Position numbers and translations under genes: made by a program. From contig DXCC01000006.1 of the NCBI GenBank assembly GCA_019116245.1, forward strand, positions 34,855 through 98,854: DNA of 64,000 nt. The letters run 5' to 3'. The notes beneath the pieces are model-generated. The model made no database searches and was not told where the DNA came from. It saw nothing but the letters and a program-made list of their open reading frames with translations. Numbering within the stretch: the first letter of the stretch is position 1; every line of letters begins with the position of its first letter. Below are positions 17,134-26,008 of the stretch, piece by piece. The stretch is from Candidatus Tidjanibacter faecipullorum. Its GTDB lineage: Bacteria; Bacteroidota; Bacteroidia; Bacteroidales; Rikenellaceae.

Positions 17134-18255
17134 ATGTACATTTCGCTTATCATTCCGGTTTACAACCGGCCCCAGGAGACCGAAGAACTGCTGGCCTCGC
17201 TGGCGCTGCAGACCCGTTCCGATTTCGAGGTCGTTCTCGTCGAGGACGGTTCCTCGCCGGAACTCTCCTCCGAAGCGGTGGCCGATGCCTATCGCAACCG
17301 GCTGAGGATCCGTTACGTGTGGCAGCCCAACGGCGGCCCCGCCGCGGCGCGCAACACCGGAGCGGCCCATGCCTCGGGCGACTTCTTCATCATCATGGAC
17401 TCGGACTGCATCGTGCCGCCCGACTATTTTGCCAGGGTGTATGCGGCGCTGGCTGGCGGCGACATCCGCTTCTTCGGCGGGCCGGACAGCGCGGGCGACG
17501 ATTTCAGCCCCCTGCAGAAGGCCGTCAGCTACTCCATGACCTCTCTCTTTACGACGGGCGGCATCCGGGGCAACCGGCGCACCGTCAGCAAATACTCGCC
17601 GCGCAGCTTCAACCTCGGCATCGACCGCAGCCTCTTCGAACAGGTGGGCGGGTTCAGCGACATGCGCATCGGTGAGGACATCGACTTCAGCCTGCGGGTC
17701 ATGGCAACCGGCGTACAGGCCGTCTTCCTGCCCGAGGCGGTGGTCTGCCACAAGCGTCGCACCAGTCTGAAACTCTTCTTCAAGCAGGTCTTCGTCTTCG
17801 GCACCGCCCGCGTGAATCTCAACATCCGTCACCCCCGTTCGCGCAAGGCGGTCTACCTGCTGCCCGCGCTCTTCACGCTCGGATCGGCCGCGCTGACGGT
17901 GGCCGCCATCGTGTGGAATCCGCTCCTGATCGTCGCCTTCCTGGCCGTCGTGCTGCTGTGGCGCTACGGCGGCGTCACGACGGCGGGCGGAGCCTTCCTC
18001 ATTCTGTTTGTCGTGCTGTACGGGCCGTGGTGGTATTCCGTTCCCTTCTGCGCCCTCATGCTGCTCTGGCTGGTCGATGCCGCCCGCCGCAACCGCAGCC
18101 TCTACATCGGCTGGCTGGCCGTCTGGACCTCGTTCATCCAACTCTACGGCTACGGCCTGGGCTTCCTCTACGGCACCTGGCAGCGCCGCATCCGCCGACG
18201 CGAAGAAGCCTACACCTATCGGGTGACGAAGTTCTTCTCGCAGAAGACCCGGTAG
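17134..18255 (+). CDS. family 2 glycosyltransferase with C-terminal membrane segments
   Basis: A 373-aa protein. The N-terminal GT-A domain opens MYISLIIPVYNRPQETEELL. It carries NGGPAAARNTGAAHASG, the metal-binding MDSDCI in the DxD position, and IGEDIDFSLRV as the base-containing ED motif. From about residue 245 on, three or four hydrophobic helices follow, so the enzyme is membrane-attached with its active site in the cytoplasm. Likely role: adding a sugar in surface glycan or glycolipid synthesis; substrate unknown. The start lies just after a -7 element; the long upstream reading frame is the antisense of adenine deaminase. Confidence 0.87.
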   Translation: MYISLIIPVYNRPQETEELLASLALQTRSDFEVVLVEDGSSPELSSEAVADAYRNRLRIRYVWQPNGGPAAARNTGAAHASGDFFIIMDSDCIVPPDYFARVYAALAGGDIRFFGGPDSAGDDFSPLQKAVSYSMTSLFTTGGIRGNRRTVSKYSPRSFNLGIDRSLFEQVGGFSDMRIGEDIDFSLRVMATGVQAVFLPEAVVCHKRRTSLKLFFKQVFVFGTARVNLNIRHPRSRKAVYLLPALFTLGSAALTVAAIVWNPLLIVAFLAVVLLWRYGGVTTAGGAFLILFVVLYGPWWYSVPFCALMLLWLVDAARRNRSLYIGWLAVWTSFIQLYGYGLGFLYGTWQRRIRRREEAYTYRVTKFFSQKTR

Positions 18256-18279
18256 CCGTCCCCGAGCACCATACATGCC

Positions 18280-18307
18280 GAAGGCCGCCCCAATCGGGAC
18301 GGCCTTC
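18280..18307. terminator. terminator between convergent glycosyltransferase and MFS genes
   Basis: GAAGGCCG and CGGCCTTC arms plus an inner CCC/GGG pairing form a compact hairpin in the 77-nt gap. The T tract is short on both sides. Confidence 0.65.
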
Positions 18308-18332
18308 GCTGTTTCGGTCCGGACGGGACGGA

Positions 18333-19760
18333 TTATTTCTTTACGTTCGGAAGCTCCAGTCCGTATCCCTTGATCTTGTCCTCGCGTTTCAGCCAGATGC
18401 CCAGGATGAAGGCAACCACGCCGAACGATGCGAAGATGATCATCGGCACGGTGTAGTTGTAGGCCGGCAGCTGGGTTCCGGAGAGACCCTCGGCGATGGC
18501 GGCGGCACGTGCCTCGGCTACGCCGGGGTTGGTGGCGTTGAGGACGTTGCCGATGATTTTCGGCACGAAGCACAAACCCACGTTCTGAACCCAGAAGATC
18601 AGCGAGTAGGCGCTGCCCAGAATTTTGCCGTCAATTACCTTCGGCACGCTGGGCCACAGGGCGGCCGGAACCAGCGAGAACGACACGCCCAGCACGACCG
18701 TAATCAGCAGGGCGAACCACTTCTCGGGATAGAGCGGCAGCAGGAAGGCGTAGGAGAGGTGGCAGACGATCATGATCAGCGCACCGTAGAGCAGCATCGA
18801 GGCGCCCTTGCCCTTGTAGTCGATGAACGAGCCCAGCACCGGGGTCAGGATCATGGCCAGGATGGGGAACCAGCGGAAAATGTTGGCCGCTTCGGCGGTC
18901 GGGATCTGCAGGGTCGACTCCAGGAAGTTGGTCGCATAGCGCTGGAAGGGGAAGATGGCCGAGTAGTAGAGCACGCACAGCAGGGCGATGAGCCAGAACA
19001 TCTTGCTCTGGAAGATGTATTTGATATCGCTCGCCTTGAACTTGTCTTCGTCCGAGGACTGGGGAGCGGTGGCGCCGATCTGTTTGTCGAGCTTGCTGTC
19101 CATGACGGAGAAGACGATGAAGTTGATGAGTCCGATCAGCAGCAGCACGGTGCAGAAAGCCACCGGAGCAACCACCGAACCGTCGAACTTGTCGGCCAGC
19201 CACGGCGAGAGGGACAGTACGGCGAAGACGCCCAGACGGGCGATGGCCATCTCGAGGCCCATGGCGAGAGCCATCTCCTTGCCGTCAAACCATTTGGCAA
19301 TGGCGCGCGACACGGTGATGCCGGCCATTTCGCAGCCGCAGCCGAAGATCATGAAGCCGAGGCAGGCTAGCTTGGCGCTGCCGGGCATCGAAACCCACCA
19401 CGAACCGAGCCATTCGTTCAGTGCGGTGGCCTGGAACCAGTCGCTGATGGCCAGATACTTGACCGCTGCGCCGATCACCATGAGCGATGCGGAGAGGGTA
19501 CCCGTAAAGCGGACGCCCATCTTGTCGAGGATGATGCCGGCGATGATCAGAAAGCCGCAGACGTTCAGGATAAACTCCGAGGCGGCATAGGTGCCGAATA
19601 CGTCGGGGGTCCATCCGCGCTGGGATTCGACGAGAGTTTGCAGGGGCGACATGACGTCCACAAACATGTAGGCGAAGAACATCATCAGGGCGATGAGGAT
19701 CAGGGCCGTCCATCGGGCCACGCCCGAGTCGTTCAGTTTTCTTTGAATTGCCTGAGTCAT
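18333..19760 (-). CDS. major facilitator superfamily transporter (MFSD1-like)
   Basis: A 475-aa inner-membrane carrier with about twelve hydrophobic helices. The first helix reads WTALILIALMMFFAYMFVD, and the loop after helix 2 has GIILDKMGVRFTG, the MFS motif A position. A long cytoplasmic loop (about residues 225-245) divides the halves. It resembles bacterial relatives of the animal MFSD1 lysosomal dipeptide carrier, but this is recollection and the substrate is open. The gene starts 11 nt after the TPR gene stop, so they form an operon. Confidence 0.83.
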   Translation of the reverse strand: MTQAIQRKLNDSGVARWTALILIALMMFFAYMFVDVMSPLQTLVESQRGWTPDVFGTYAASEFILNVCGFLIIAGIILDKMGVRFTGTLSASLMVIGAAVKYLAISDWFQATALNEWLGSWWVSMPGSAKLACLGFMIFGCGCEMAGITVSRAIAKWFDGKEMALAMGLEMAIARLGVFAVLSLSPWLADKFDGSVVAPVAFCTVLLLIGLINFIVFSVMDSKLDKQIGATAPQSSDEDKFKASDIKYIFQSKMFWLIALLCVLYYSAIFPFQRYATNFLESTLQIPTAEAANIFRWFPILAMILTPVLGSFIDYKGKGASMLLYGALIMIVCHLSYAFLLPLYPEKWFALLITVVLGVSFSLVPAALWPSVPKVIDGKILGSAYSLIFWVQNVGLCFVPKIIGNVLNATNPGVAEARAAAIAEGLSGTQLPAYNYTVPMIIFASFGVVAFILGIWLKREDKIKGYGLELPNVKK

Positions 19761-19771
19761 TTGTTATGTAA

Positions 19772-21790
19772 TTAGTTGTTCGTTGAAGATGCGGTGTCGG
19801 TGTTCTCCGTGCGGCCGGCGCTGTCGCCGTAGAGCCGGAGGACGGCATAAGCGTCCGGAATGCCCAGTTCGCCCGCCTTGCTGATGTCGAGCAGCCCCTT
19901 ACGGGTATCCTTCATGTAGATCTGCACGAGGCCCCGGTTGAAGTAGGCTTCCGCAAAGAGCGGGTCGAGGCGGATCGCTTCCGAGTAGTCGGCAAAGGCT
20001 TCCGGGAAGCGTCCCGAGAGAGCCAGCAGGTTGCCCCGGTTGTAGTAGATCTGCGGCAGTTCGGGGGCCAGTTTGGCCGCCTTGTTCAGGTCGGCGATCG
20101 CCTCGTCGTAGTCGTAGGTGCGTGAGGATTCGCGCACCCGGGCCGAGCGGTCGCTTTCCAGCGAGAGGTGCGAGTATTCGTTGTCCATCGAGGAGATGAA
20201 GTCGGTCATCTCGGCCTGAATGGCGCTGCGGTTCAGGTAGAAGTAGGGGTTCTGCGGCTCCAGCGCAATGGCGGCCGAGGCGGCGGTCATGGCATTGGTG
20301 TACTGTTTCAGCAGCAGTTGCGTGATGCTGTACAGGAAGTTGGCCTGCCAGTCGGCCGAACGGCCGGCAGCCGGTTCGGCGGCGGCATTCTGGCGGATCA
20401 GCTCGTCGGCCGCCAGATCGGTGTCCGTGCAGGAGAAGGTGATCCGGTCGTTGCCGAGTGCGGCGAGCATCTCTTCCAGCCCGTAGGTGTTGTAGACGGC
20501 CTGCAGACCGAACGGGGTCTCCTCGGCGGAATGGAGCGTGAACTTGTAGAGCGGCCGCAGGGCAATCTGCTCGCGTCCTGCCACGGCGTTGCGGAGCGAA
20601 GCCTCCGAAAGGTTCGTGTCAAAGGAGAGTAGCCGGTCGAAGCGGCGCGTGGTGTCGGCATAGGAGGTTTCGTCGCCGTGCTCCGTCAGCCGGGCGCGGT
20701 ATTCGGCAATCTTCCGTTCGGCCGTACGCTGGTCCGCCTCGGCGCCTTTCGTGTTCCGCTGCATGAAGCGGGCGGCGGCGCGGCCCAGGTAGGCGTTGGC
20801 GAAATCGGGATAGAGTTCGATGGCCCGGTCGTAGTCGGCTTCGGCGGCCCGGAAGTCACCCAGCCGGGCGTAGAGTCCGGCCCGGTTGTAGTAGACCATC
20901 ACGTTGCCCGGCGAGTAGAGCGTCACGTTGTCGTAATCCTCCAGCGCCCGGTTGTAGTCGCCGATCTCGGTGCGGAGCAGGGCGCGGTTGAAGTAGGTGA
21001 CCGAACTGGTCGGATCCAGCGCGAGCACCCGGTCGAAATCCGCCAGCGCGGCGGTCAGCTGGTGTTTCTGGTAGCGGGCCAGGGCCCGGTTGAAATAGGC
21101 GGCCGTGTAGGTCGTGTCGCATGCCACGGCCCGGTCGAAATCCGCCAGCGCTTCGTCGTACCGCTCCTGGGCCATGTAGAGGGCTCCCCGTTCGAGGTAG
21201 CCGCGCGGATCGTTCCGGTTGGTGGAGATGGCCCGTTCGAAGTCGGCGTAGGCGGCCGTCGTGTCGCGCAGGTTGAGGTAGGCCATGCCGCGGTTGGCGT
21301 AGCCGTCCGCGTCGCGGGGATTGAAGCGGAGATACATGTCGAAGTCGGCCACCGCCTCGGCGTAGCGGCGGGTCAGGATGTTGGCCACGCCGCGGCTGTA
21401 GTAGGGGGCGGGGTAGTCGGGGCGCAGGTCGATGGCCTCCTGGAAATCCTTCATGGCGTCGTCGTAGTTGCCCATCCGCGAGCGGGTGAGCGCGCGGAAC
21501 TGGTAGGCCATCGTGTAGACGGGATTCTTGGCTAGCGTGATCGTGAAGTCGCGTTCGGCGCCGAGCAGGTCGTCGAGGTTGTATTTGGCGATACCCCGCC
21601 AGAAGTAGCCTTCGTAGGCTTCGGGATCGGCGCGCAGGAGAATGTTGAGCGTCTCGATCGCCTCGCGGTAGCGGTTCTCCATCACCATGTCGCGCCCCAC
21701 CCACACGAAGTAGCGCTTGTTGACCTGGGCCCGGACGTCGGTCGCAACCACGCCCAGCAGGAGCAATATGGTGAAGACGAATGTGCGCAT
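19772..21790 (-). CDS. periplasmic tetratricopeptide-repeat protein
   Basis: A 672-aa protein with a signal peptide (MRTFVFTILLLLGVVATDVRAQ) and more than ten TPR units. The repeats carry the usual A-x3-Y-A and D-x-A-I pattern, for example YAEAVADFDMYLRFNPRDADGY and YNRALEDYDNVTLYSPGNVMVYYN. They cover residues 25-350 and again 480-650; a non-repeat stretch near 360-470 separates the two arrays. TPR solenoids serve as protein-binding scaffolds; in Bacteroidetes many are exported, but partners are unknown. Co-transcribed with the MFS carrier downstream. Confidence 0.85.
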   Translation of the reverse strand: MRTFVFTILLLLGVVATDVRAQVNKRYFVWVGRDMVMENRYREAIETLNILLRADPEAYEGYFWRGIAKYNLDDLLGAERDFTITLAKNPVYTMAYQFRALTRSRMGNYDDAMKDFQEAIDLRPDYPAPYYSRGVANILTRRYAEAVADFDMYLRFNPRDADGYANRGMAYLNLRDTTAAYADFERAISTNRNDPRGYLERGALYMAQERYDEALADFDRAVACDTTYTAAYFNRALARYQKHQLTAALADFDRVLALDPTSSVTYFNRALLRTEIGDYNRALEDYDNVTLYSPGNVMVYYNRAGLYARLGDFRAAEADYDRAIELYPDFANAYLGRAAARFMQRNTKGAEADQRTAERKIAEYRARLTEHGDETSYADTTRRFDRLLSFDTNLSEASLRNAVAGREQIALRPLYKFTLHSAEETPFGLQAVYNTYGLEEMLAALGNDRITFSCTDTDLAADELIRQNAAAEPAAGRSADWQANFLYSITQLLLKQYTNAMTAASAAIALEPQNPYFYLNRSAIQAEMTDFISSMDNEYSHLSLESDRSARVRESSRTYDYDEAIADLNKAAKLAPELPQIYYNRGNLLALSGRFPEAFADYSEAIRLDPLFAEAYFNRGLVQIYMKDTRKGLLDISKAGELGIPDAYAVLRLYGDSAGRTENTDTASSTNN

Positions 21791-21797
21791 TTCCCGT

Positions 21798-21829
21798 TTT
21801 TGAACCTACGAAGGTAGCAATTATCTTTG
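21798..21829 (+). promoter_or_regulatory. full promoter (TTTTG - 19 bp - TATCTTTG) far upstream of etfB
   Basis: TTG at 21800-21802 and TATCTTTG at 21822-21829 have the ideal 19-bp spacing. The next firm gene, etfB, starts 338 nt downstream, implying a long leader. Confidence 0.65.
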
Positions 21830-22167
21830 TAAAAATAAGGGAATGGGCGCTTTTCGTCTTCCGGCGGCCGTTCGGATGCCCTCCGGAAAGGGGGCGGGCG
21901 GCGGTGTAAAAAACGGCGGGAACGCGCAGCCGTTCGCGGAAAAAAACGTACATTTGCGACATGTTCCATTTTGGAGCAATCGGTCCGGCTGCCATTCGGA
22001 TTCCCGCCAGAAGGGTGAGCGACAGCCGGTTGCGGAAAAACCTCCGGCGTGCCGCCCGTTTCCTCTGCGGCGAAGAGCGGTCCGGCGGACAGGACAAAAA
22101 GAGAAAAACGATCGGCGACGGCGGTTGCGGCCCCGATGCCTGAAATTTTAAACATAAATCTAAACCA
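21830..22167 (+). other. long leader region of the etf operon, no confident gene
   Basis: This 338-nt stretch follows the promoter at 21798. It contains a second -7 element at 21949 and two overlapping short reading frames (21843-22151 and 21961-22143). Their arginine-rich, low-complexity products look like chance frames in GC-rich DNA. No known riboswitch motif was recognised. Confidence 0.5.
21949..21956 (+). promoter_or_regulatory. second -7 element (TACATTTG) upstream of etfB
   Basis: Exact TAnnTTTG match about 210 nt before etfB. No clear TTG partner. Confidence 0.5.
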
Positions 22168-23043
22168 ATGGGAAAACAGCTGAAAGTAGTTGTACTCGCC
22201 AAGCAGGTTCCCGATACCCGCAACGTGGGTAAGGACGCGATGAAAGCGGACGGAACCGTGAACCGTGCGGCTCTGCCGGCGATATTCAACCCCGAAGACC
22301 TGAATGCGCTCGAACAGGCGCTGACCATAAAGGATCTCTGCCCCGGCAGTACGGTCCACATCCTGACCATGGGCCCGCTGCGTGCAGCCGACATCATCCG
22401 CGAGGCGATGTTCCGCGGTGCCGACGGCGGCTATCTGCTGACCGACCGCGCCTTTGCCGGTGCCGATACGCTGGCTACGTCCTACGCCCTTTCGCGTGCG
22501 CTGGCCGAGATCAAGCCCGATATCATCGTGGCAGGCCGTCAGGCCATCGACGGCGATACCGCCCAGGTGGGTCCCCAGGTAGCCGAGAAGCTCGGCTGGC
22601 CGCAGGTGACCTATGCCGAGCAGATCCTCTCGATCGACGAGAAGCAGATCGTCATCCGCCGTCGTCTGGAGCGCGGCGTGGAGACGGTTTCCGCTCCGCT
22701 GCCCATGCTGATGACCGTCAACGAGTCGGCGCCCGAGTGCCGTCCCCAGAACGCCAAACGGGTAATGAAATACAAACACGCCAAGACGCGCAGCGAGATC
22801 CAGGAGGCGGGCGACGACTACCTGTCGCTCTACGAAACCCGCGACTACCTGAAGATCACCGAGTGGAACGTGGGTGACATCGATGTCGATCCCCAGCAGC
22901 TGGGTATGGCGGGTTCGCCGACCAAGGTGAAACAGATCGAAAACGTGGTCTTCCAGGCCAAGGAGTCGCGTCGTCTGACCGCTTCGGACGAGGACTTGAA
23001 TGCTTTGATGGTCGAACTTATCGCCAGCCACACGCTCGGTTAA
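22168..23043 (+). CDS. etfB: electron transfer flavoprotein, beta subunit
   Basis: A 291-aa protein with the ETF-beta pattern: KVVVLAKQVPDTRNVGKDAMKADGTVNRA at the start, LNALEQAL, and IIVAGRQAIDGDTAQVGPQVAEKLGWPQVTY. This last is the signature region binding AMP. ETF beta pairs with ETF alpha to carry electrons from acyl-CoA dehydrogenases. The partner etfA follows after 18 nt with a strong AGGAGGAG ribosome site, and an acyl-CoA dehydrogenase gene comes next, so the three form one operon. It is somewhat longer than mitochondrial-type ETF-beta (about 255 aa), as in anaerobes with FixA-like or CarD-like ETFs. Confidence 0.95.
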   Translation: MGKQLKVVVLAKQVPDTRNVGKDAMKADGTVNRAALPAIFNPEDLNALEQALTIKDLCPGSTVHILTMGPLRAADIIREAMFRGADGGYLLTDRAFAGADTLATSYALSRALAEIKPDIIVAGRQAIDGDTAQVGPQVAEKLGWPQVTYAEQILSIDEKQIVIRRRLERGVETVSAPLPMLMTVNESAPECRPQNAKRVMKYKHAKTRSEIQEAGDDYLSLYETRDYLKITEWNVGDIDVDPQQLGMAGSPTKVKQIENVVFQAKESRRLTASDEDLNALMVELIASHTLG

Positions 23044-23061
23044 TCGTAGGAGGAGAAACAG

Positions 23062-24081
23062 ATGAACAACGTATTCGTATACATAGAGACAGAAGGAGGA
23101 CAGGTTGCCGACGTCAGCCTCGAACTTCTCACCAAGGGCCGCGAACTGGCCGACCGTCTGGGCTGCAAGCTCGAGGCGCTCGCCATCGGTCACGGCCTCG
23201 AAGGAATGGACAAGATTGCCGGCCGTTACGGCGCCGACACGCTGTGGGTGGCCGACGATGCCGAGTTGGCACCGTACCGCACGCTGCCCCACACGGCCAT
23301 CGTGTGCGGCATCTTCGAGCAGGAGAAACCCCAGGTAGCCCTCTTCGGCGCGACGCCCGTGGGCCGCGACCTGGCTCCGCGCGTATCCTCGACGCTTCAC
23401 AGCGGTCTGACGGCCGACTGTACGAGCCTCGTGATCGGTGACTATGACGATCCGAAAACCAAGGCTTCGTACAAGAATCTGCTCTACCAGATCCGTCCCG
23501 CATTCGGCGGCAACATCATCGCAACGATCGTCAATCCCGACCACCGTCCCCAGATGGCTACCGTGCGCGAGGGCGTGATGCGCAAGGCCGAGGTGGCTAC
23601 CCCCACCCAGCCCGAAGTGATCCGCATCGATGCGGCCAAATTCGTGAAGGACACCGACCTGGTGGTGAAGATCATCGACCGCCACATCGAGGAGAAGGGC
23701 ATCGACATCAAGAATTCGCCCGTTATCGTGGCCGGCGGCTACGGCATGGGCAGCAAGGAGAACTTCCGTCTGCTGCATGAGCTGGCCGACCTGCTCGGCG
23801 GCGAGGTGGGCGCTTCGCGTGCCGCCGTGGATGCCGGCTTTACGGAGCATGCCCGCCAGATCGGTCAGACGGGTGTGACGGTTCGTCCGAAACTCTACAT
23901 CGCCTGCGGTATTTCGGGTCAGATTCAGCACACGGCCGGCATGGATCAGTCGTCGATGGTGATCGCCATCAACACCGACCCCGATGCGCCGATCAACAAG
24001 TTCGCCGACTATGTCATCACAGGCGATGCGATGGAGATCATTCCCAAGATGATCAAATTCTACAAACAGAATTCCAAATAG
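23062..24081 (+). CDS. etfA: electron transfer flavoprotein, alpha subunit
   Basis: A 339-aa protein. The N-terminal domain is the ETF-alpha partner fold. The C-terminal FAD-binding domain has IVAGGYGMGSKENFRLLHELADLLGGEVGASRAAVDAGF, QIGQTGVTVRPKLYIACGISGQIQH and the closing SSMVIAINTDPDAPINKFADYVITGDAMEIIP. These are the classical ETF-alpha signature. It transfers electrons onward from the dehydrogenase, possibly to the quinone pool or by bifurcation; which one cannot be decided here. Confidence 0.96.
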   Translation: MNNVFVYIETEGGQVADVSLELLTKGRELADRLGCKLEALAIGHGLEGMDKIAGRYGADTLWVADDAELAPYRTLPHTAIVCGIFEQEKPQVALFGATPVGRDLAPRVSSTLHSGLTADCTSLVIGDYDDPKTKASYKNLLYQIRPAFGGNIIATIVNPDHRPQMATVREGVMRKAEVATPTQPEVIRIDAAKFVKDTDLVVKIIDRHIEEKGIDIKNSPVIVAGGYGMGSKENFRLLHELADLLGGEVGASRAAVDAGFTEHARQIGQTGVTVRPKLYIACGISGQIQHTAGMDQSSMVIAINTDPDAPINKFADYVITGDAMEIIPKMIKFYKQNSK

Positions 24082-24144
24082 GAAACGTGGATGCGATCGG
24101 GCGGGCAGCCGCCCCGATCGGAACCGCCGAAACATACACAGGAT

Positions 24145-25866
24145 ATGGGAAACTTTTTTTTAGATAATAAGGACCTGCAGTTCCAGCTGAACCATCCGCT
24201 GATGAAGAAGATCGTGGAGCTGCGCGAGAAGAACTTCGCGGAGAAGGATCTCTACGACTACGCACCGGCCGACTTCGAGGATGCCATGGACAGCTACCGC
24301 CGCGTGCTGGAGATCACGGGTGACATCTGCGCCAACGTGATCGCCGCCAACGCCGAGGATGTCGACAAGGAAGGCCCGAAGGTGGTGGACGACCACGTGG
24401 TGTACGCCCGCGGCACGCAGGCCAACCTCGAGGCAATCCGCAAGGCCGGTCTGGGCGGCATTCACCTGCCCCGCAAGTACGAGGGTCTGAACATGTCGCT
24501 CATCTGCTTCGTGATGGCCAACGAGATGGTGGCCCGCGGCGATGCCGGCTTCGAAAACATCTGGGGTCTGCAGGACTGCGCCGAGACGATCAACGAATTC
24601 GCCAGCGAGGAGATCAAGCAGAAGTACCTGCCGCTCGTGTCGCGCGGTGCGACGTGCGCCATGGCGTTGACCGAGCCGGATGCGGGTTCCGACCTGCAGG
24701 CCGTGATGCTCAAGGCCCACTACGACGAGAAGAGCGGCAAGTGGCTGCTCAACGGCGTGAAACGGTTCATCACCAACGGCGACGGCGACATTTCGCTCGT
24801 ACTGGCCCGTTCGGAAGAGGGTACGAAGGACGGCCGCGGTCTGTCGATGTTCGTCTATGACCGTCGCGACGGCGGCGTGAAGGTGCGCCGCATCGAGAAC
24901 AAACTCGGTATCAAGGGATCGCCTACCTGCGAACTGGTCTATACGAATGCTCCGGCCGAACTGGTCGGCGACCGCAAGCTGGGTCTGATCAAATACGTGA
25001 TGTCGCTGATGAACGCCGCCCGTCTGGGCATCGGCGCCCAGGGTACGGGTCTCTGCGAGGTCGCCTACCGCGAGGCGCTCAAGTATGCCAACGAGCGTCA
25101 GCAGTTCGGCAAGCCGATCATCCAGTTCCCGGCCATCTTCGAGATGCTCACCAACATGAAGGCCAAACTCTGTGCCTCGCGTGCGATGCTCTACGAGACC
25201 GCCCGTTTCGTGGAGATCTACAAGTGCTGGGCCGAGATCGGCAAGGAGCGTCCGCTGACGGCCGAAGAGAAGGGCGAGATGAAGGCCTTCAACAAACTGG
25301 CCGACGCCTTCACGCCGCTCTGCAAGATGTTTGCCAGCGAGTATGCCAACCAGCTGGCCTATGACGCCATCCAGATTCTGGGCGGTTCGGGCTACATGAA
25401 GGATTACCCCGTGGAGCGCATCTTCCGCGATGCCCGCATCACGAACATCTATGAGGGTACGACCCAGCTGCAGGTGGTGGCTGCCATCCGTCACGTGACC
25501 ACCGGCACCTTCCTCAACCAGATCAAGGAGTACGAGGCCATCGAGCGTCCCGCCGAGATGAAACACTGGCTGGACAAGCTCGTTGCCATGCGCGAGGAGT
25601 ACGAGCAGGCCATCGCGACCGTTACGGCCGGCAACGGCGAGCAGATCGAGTTCCACGCCCGCCGTCTGGTGGAGATGTCGGGTCACCTCGTGCTGTCGCA
25701 CCTGCTGCTTCGTCAGGCCGGTGAGTGCGACGATTACGTCGTGCCGGCTCAGACCTATATCAAATATGCCCAAGCGCAGAACAAGGCGGCTGCCGAGTTC
25801 ATCCGCAACTCCTGCTGCGGCGATATCGATCTCTACAAGGCGGTGCTGGAGGCACCGGTCGAGTAG
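24145..25866 (+). CDS. acyl-CoA dehydrogenase
   Basis: A 573-aa flavoprotein dehydrogenase. FAD-site segments include CAMALTEPDAGSDLQAV near residue 175 and GVKRFITNGDGD near 205. Further on are QGTGLCEVAYREALKYANERQQFGKPI and the catalytic-base motif NIYEGTTQLQVVAAI near residue 440. The extra C-terminal domain of about 120 residues makes it longer than butyryl-CoA dehydrogenase (380 aa), matching the long ACAD subfamily. The start at 24145 (MGNFFLDNKDLQF) is family-like; the earlier in-frame codons cover the intergenic gap. Position after etfBA makes ETF the likely electron acceptor. Substrate chain length is unknown. Confidence 0.93.
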   Translation: MGNFFLDNKDLQFQLNHPLMKKIVELREKNFAEKDLYDYAPADFEDAMDSYRRVLEITGDICANVIAANAEDVDKEGPKVVDDHVVYARGTQANLEAIRKAGLGGIHLPRKYEGLNMSLICFVMANEMVARGDAGFENIWGLQDCAETINEFASEEIKQKYLPLVSRGATCAMALTEPDAGSDLQAVMLKAHYDEKSGKWLLNGVKRFITNGDGDISLVLARSEEGTKDGRGLSMFVYDRRDGGVKVRRIENKLGIKGSPTCELVYTNAPAELVGDRKLGLIKYVMSLMNAARLGIGAQGTGLCEVAYREALKYANERQQFGKPIIQFPAIFEMLTNMKAKLCASRAMLYETARFVEIYKCWAEIGKERPLTAEEKGEMKAFNKLADAFTPLCKMFASEYANQLAYDAIQILGGSGYMKDYPVERIFRDARITNIYEGTTQLQVVAAIRHVTTGTFLNQIKEYEAIERPAEMKHWLDKLVAMREEYEQAIATVTAGNGEQIEFHARRLVEMSGHLVLSHLLLRQAGECDDYVVPAQTYIKYAQAQNKAAAEFIRNSCCGDIDLYKAVLEAPVE

Positions 25867-25898
25867 TCCGTCGGTAGCGCGCACGGGCGCAACAAACC

Positions 25899-25942
25899 GA
25901 GCGGCGCACTTTCCCTGCGGGAAGGTGCGCCGCTCTATTTTT
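25899..25942 (+). terminator. intrinsic terminator of the etf operon
   Basis: A 17-bp stem starting GAGCGGCGCAC, with one G-U pair and a TGC loop, followed by TATTTTTG. Confidence 0.92.
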
Positions 25943-26008
25943 GCACGGGCAGACCGGCGGGTCGGATCGGTTCCGGAAGGAAAGGACCGGCCGCTGGATC
26001 CGGACGTG

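Noticed and set aside
21961..22143. 60-aa frame beginning right after the second -7 element upstream of etfB
   Set aside because: The Arg/Gly-rich product resembles random GC-rich translation and overlaps other chance frames; kept only as a note in the leader entry.
21682..24135. 817-aa minus-strand frame opposite etfB and etfA
   Set aside because: Antisense to two unmistakable ETF genes; His- and Leu-rich with no recognisable domain.
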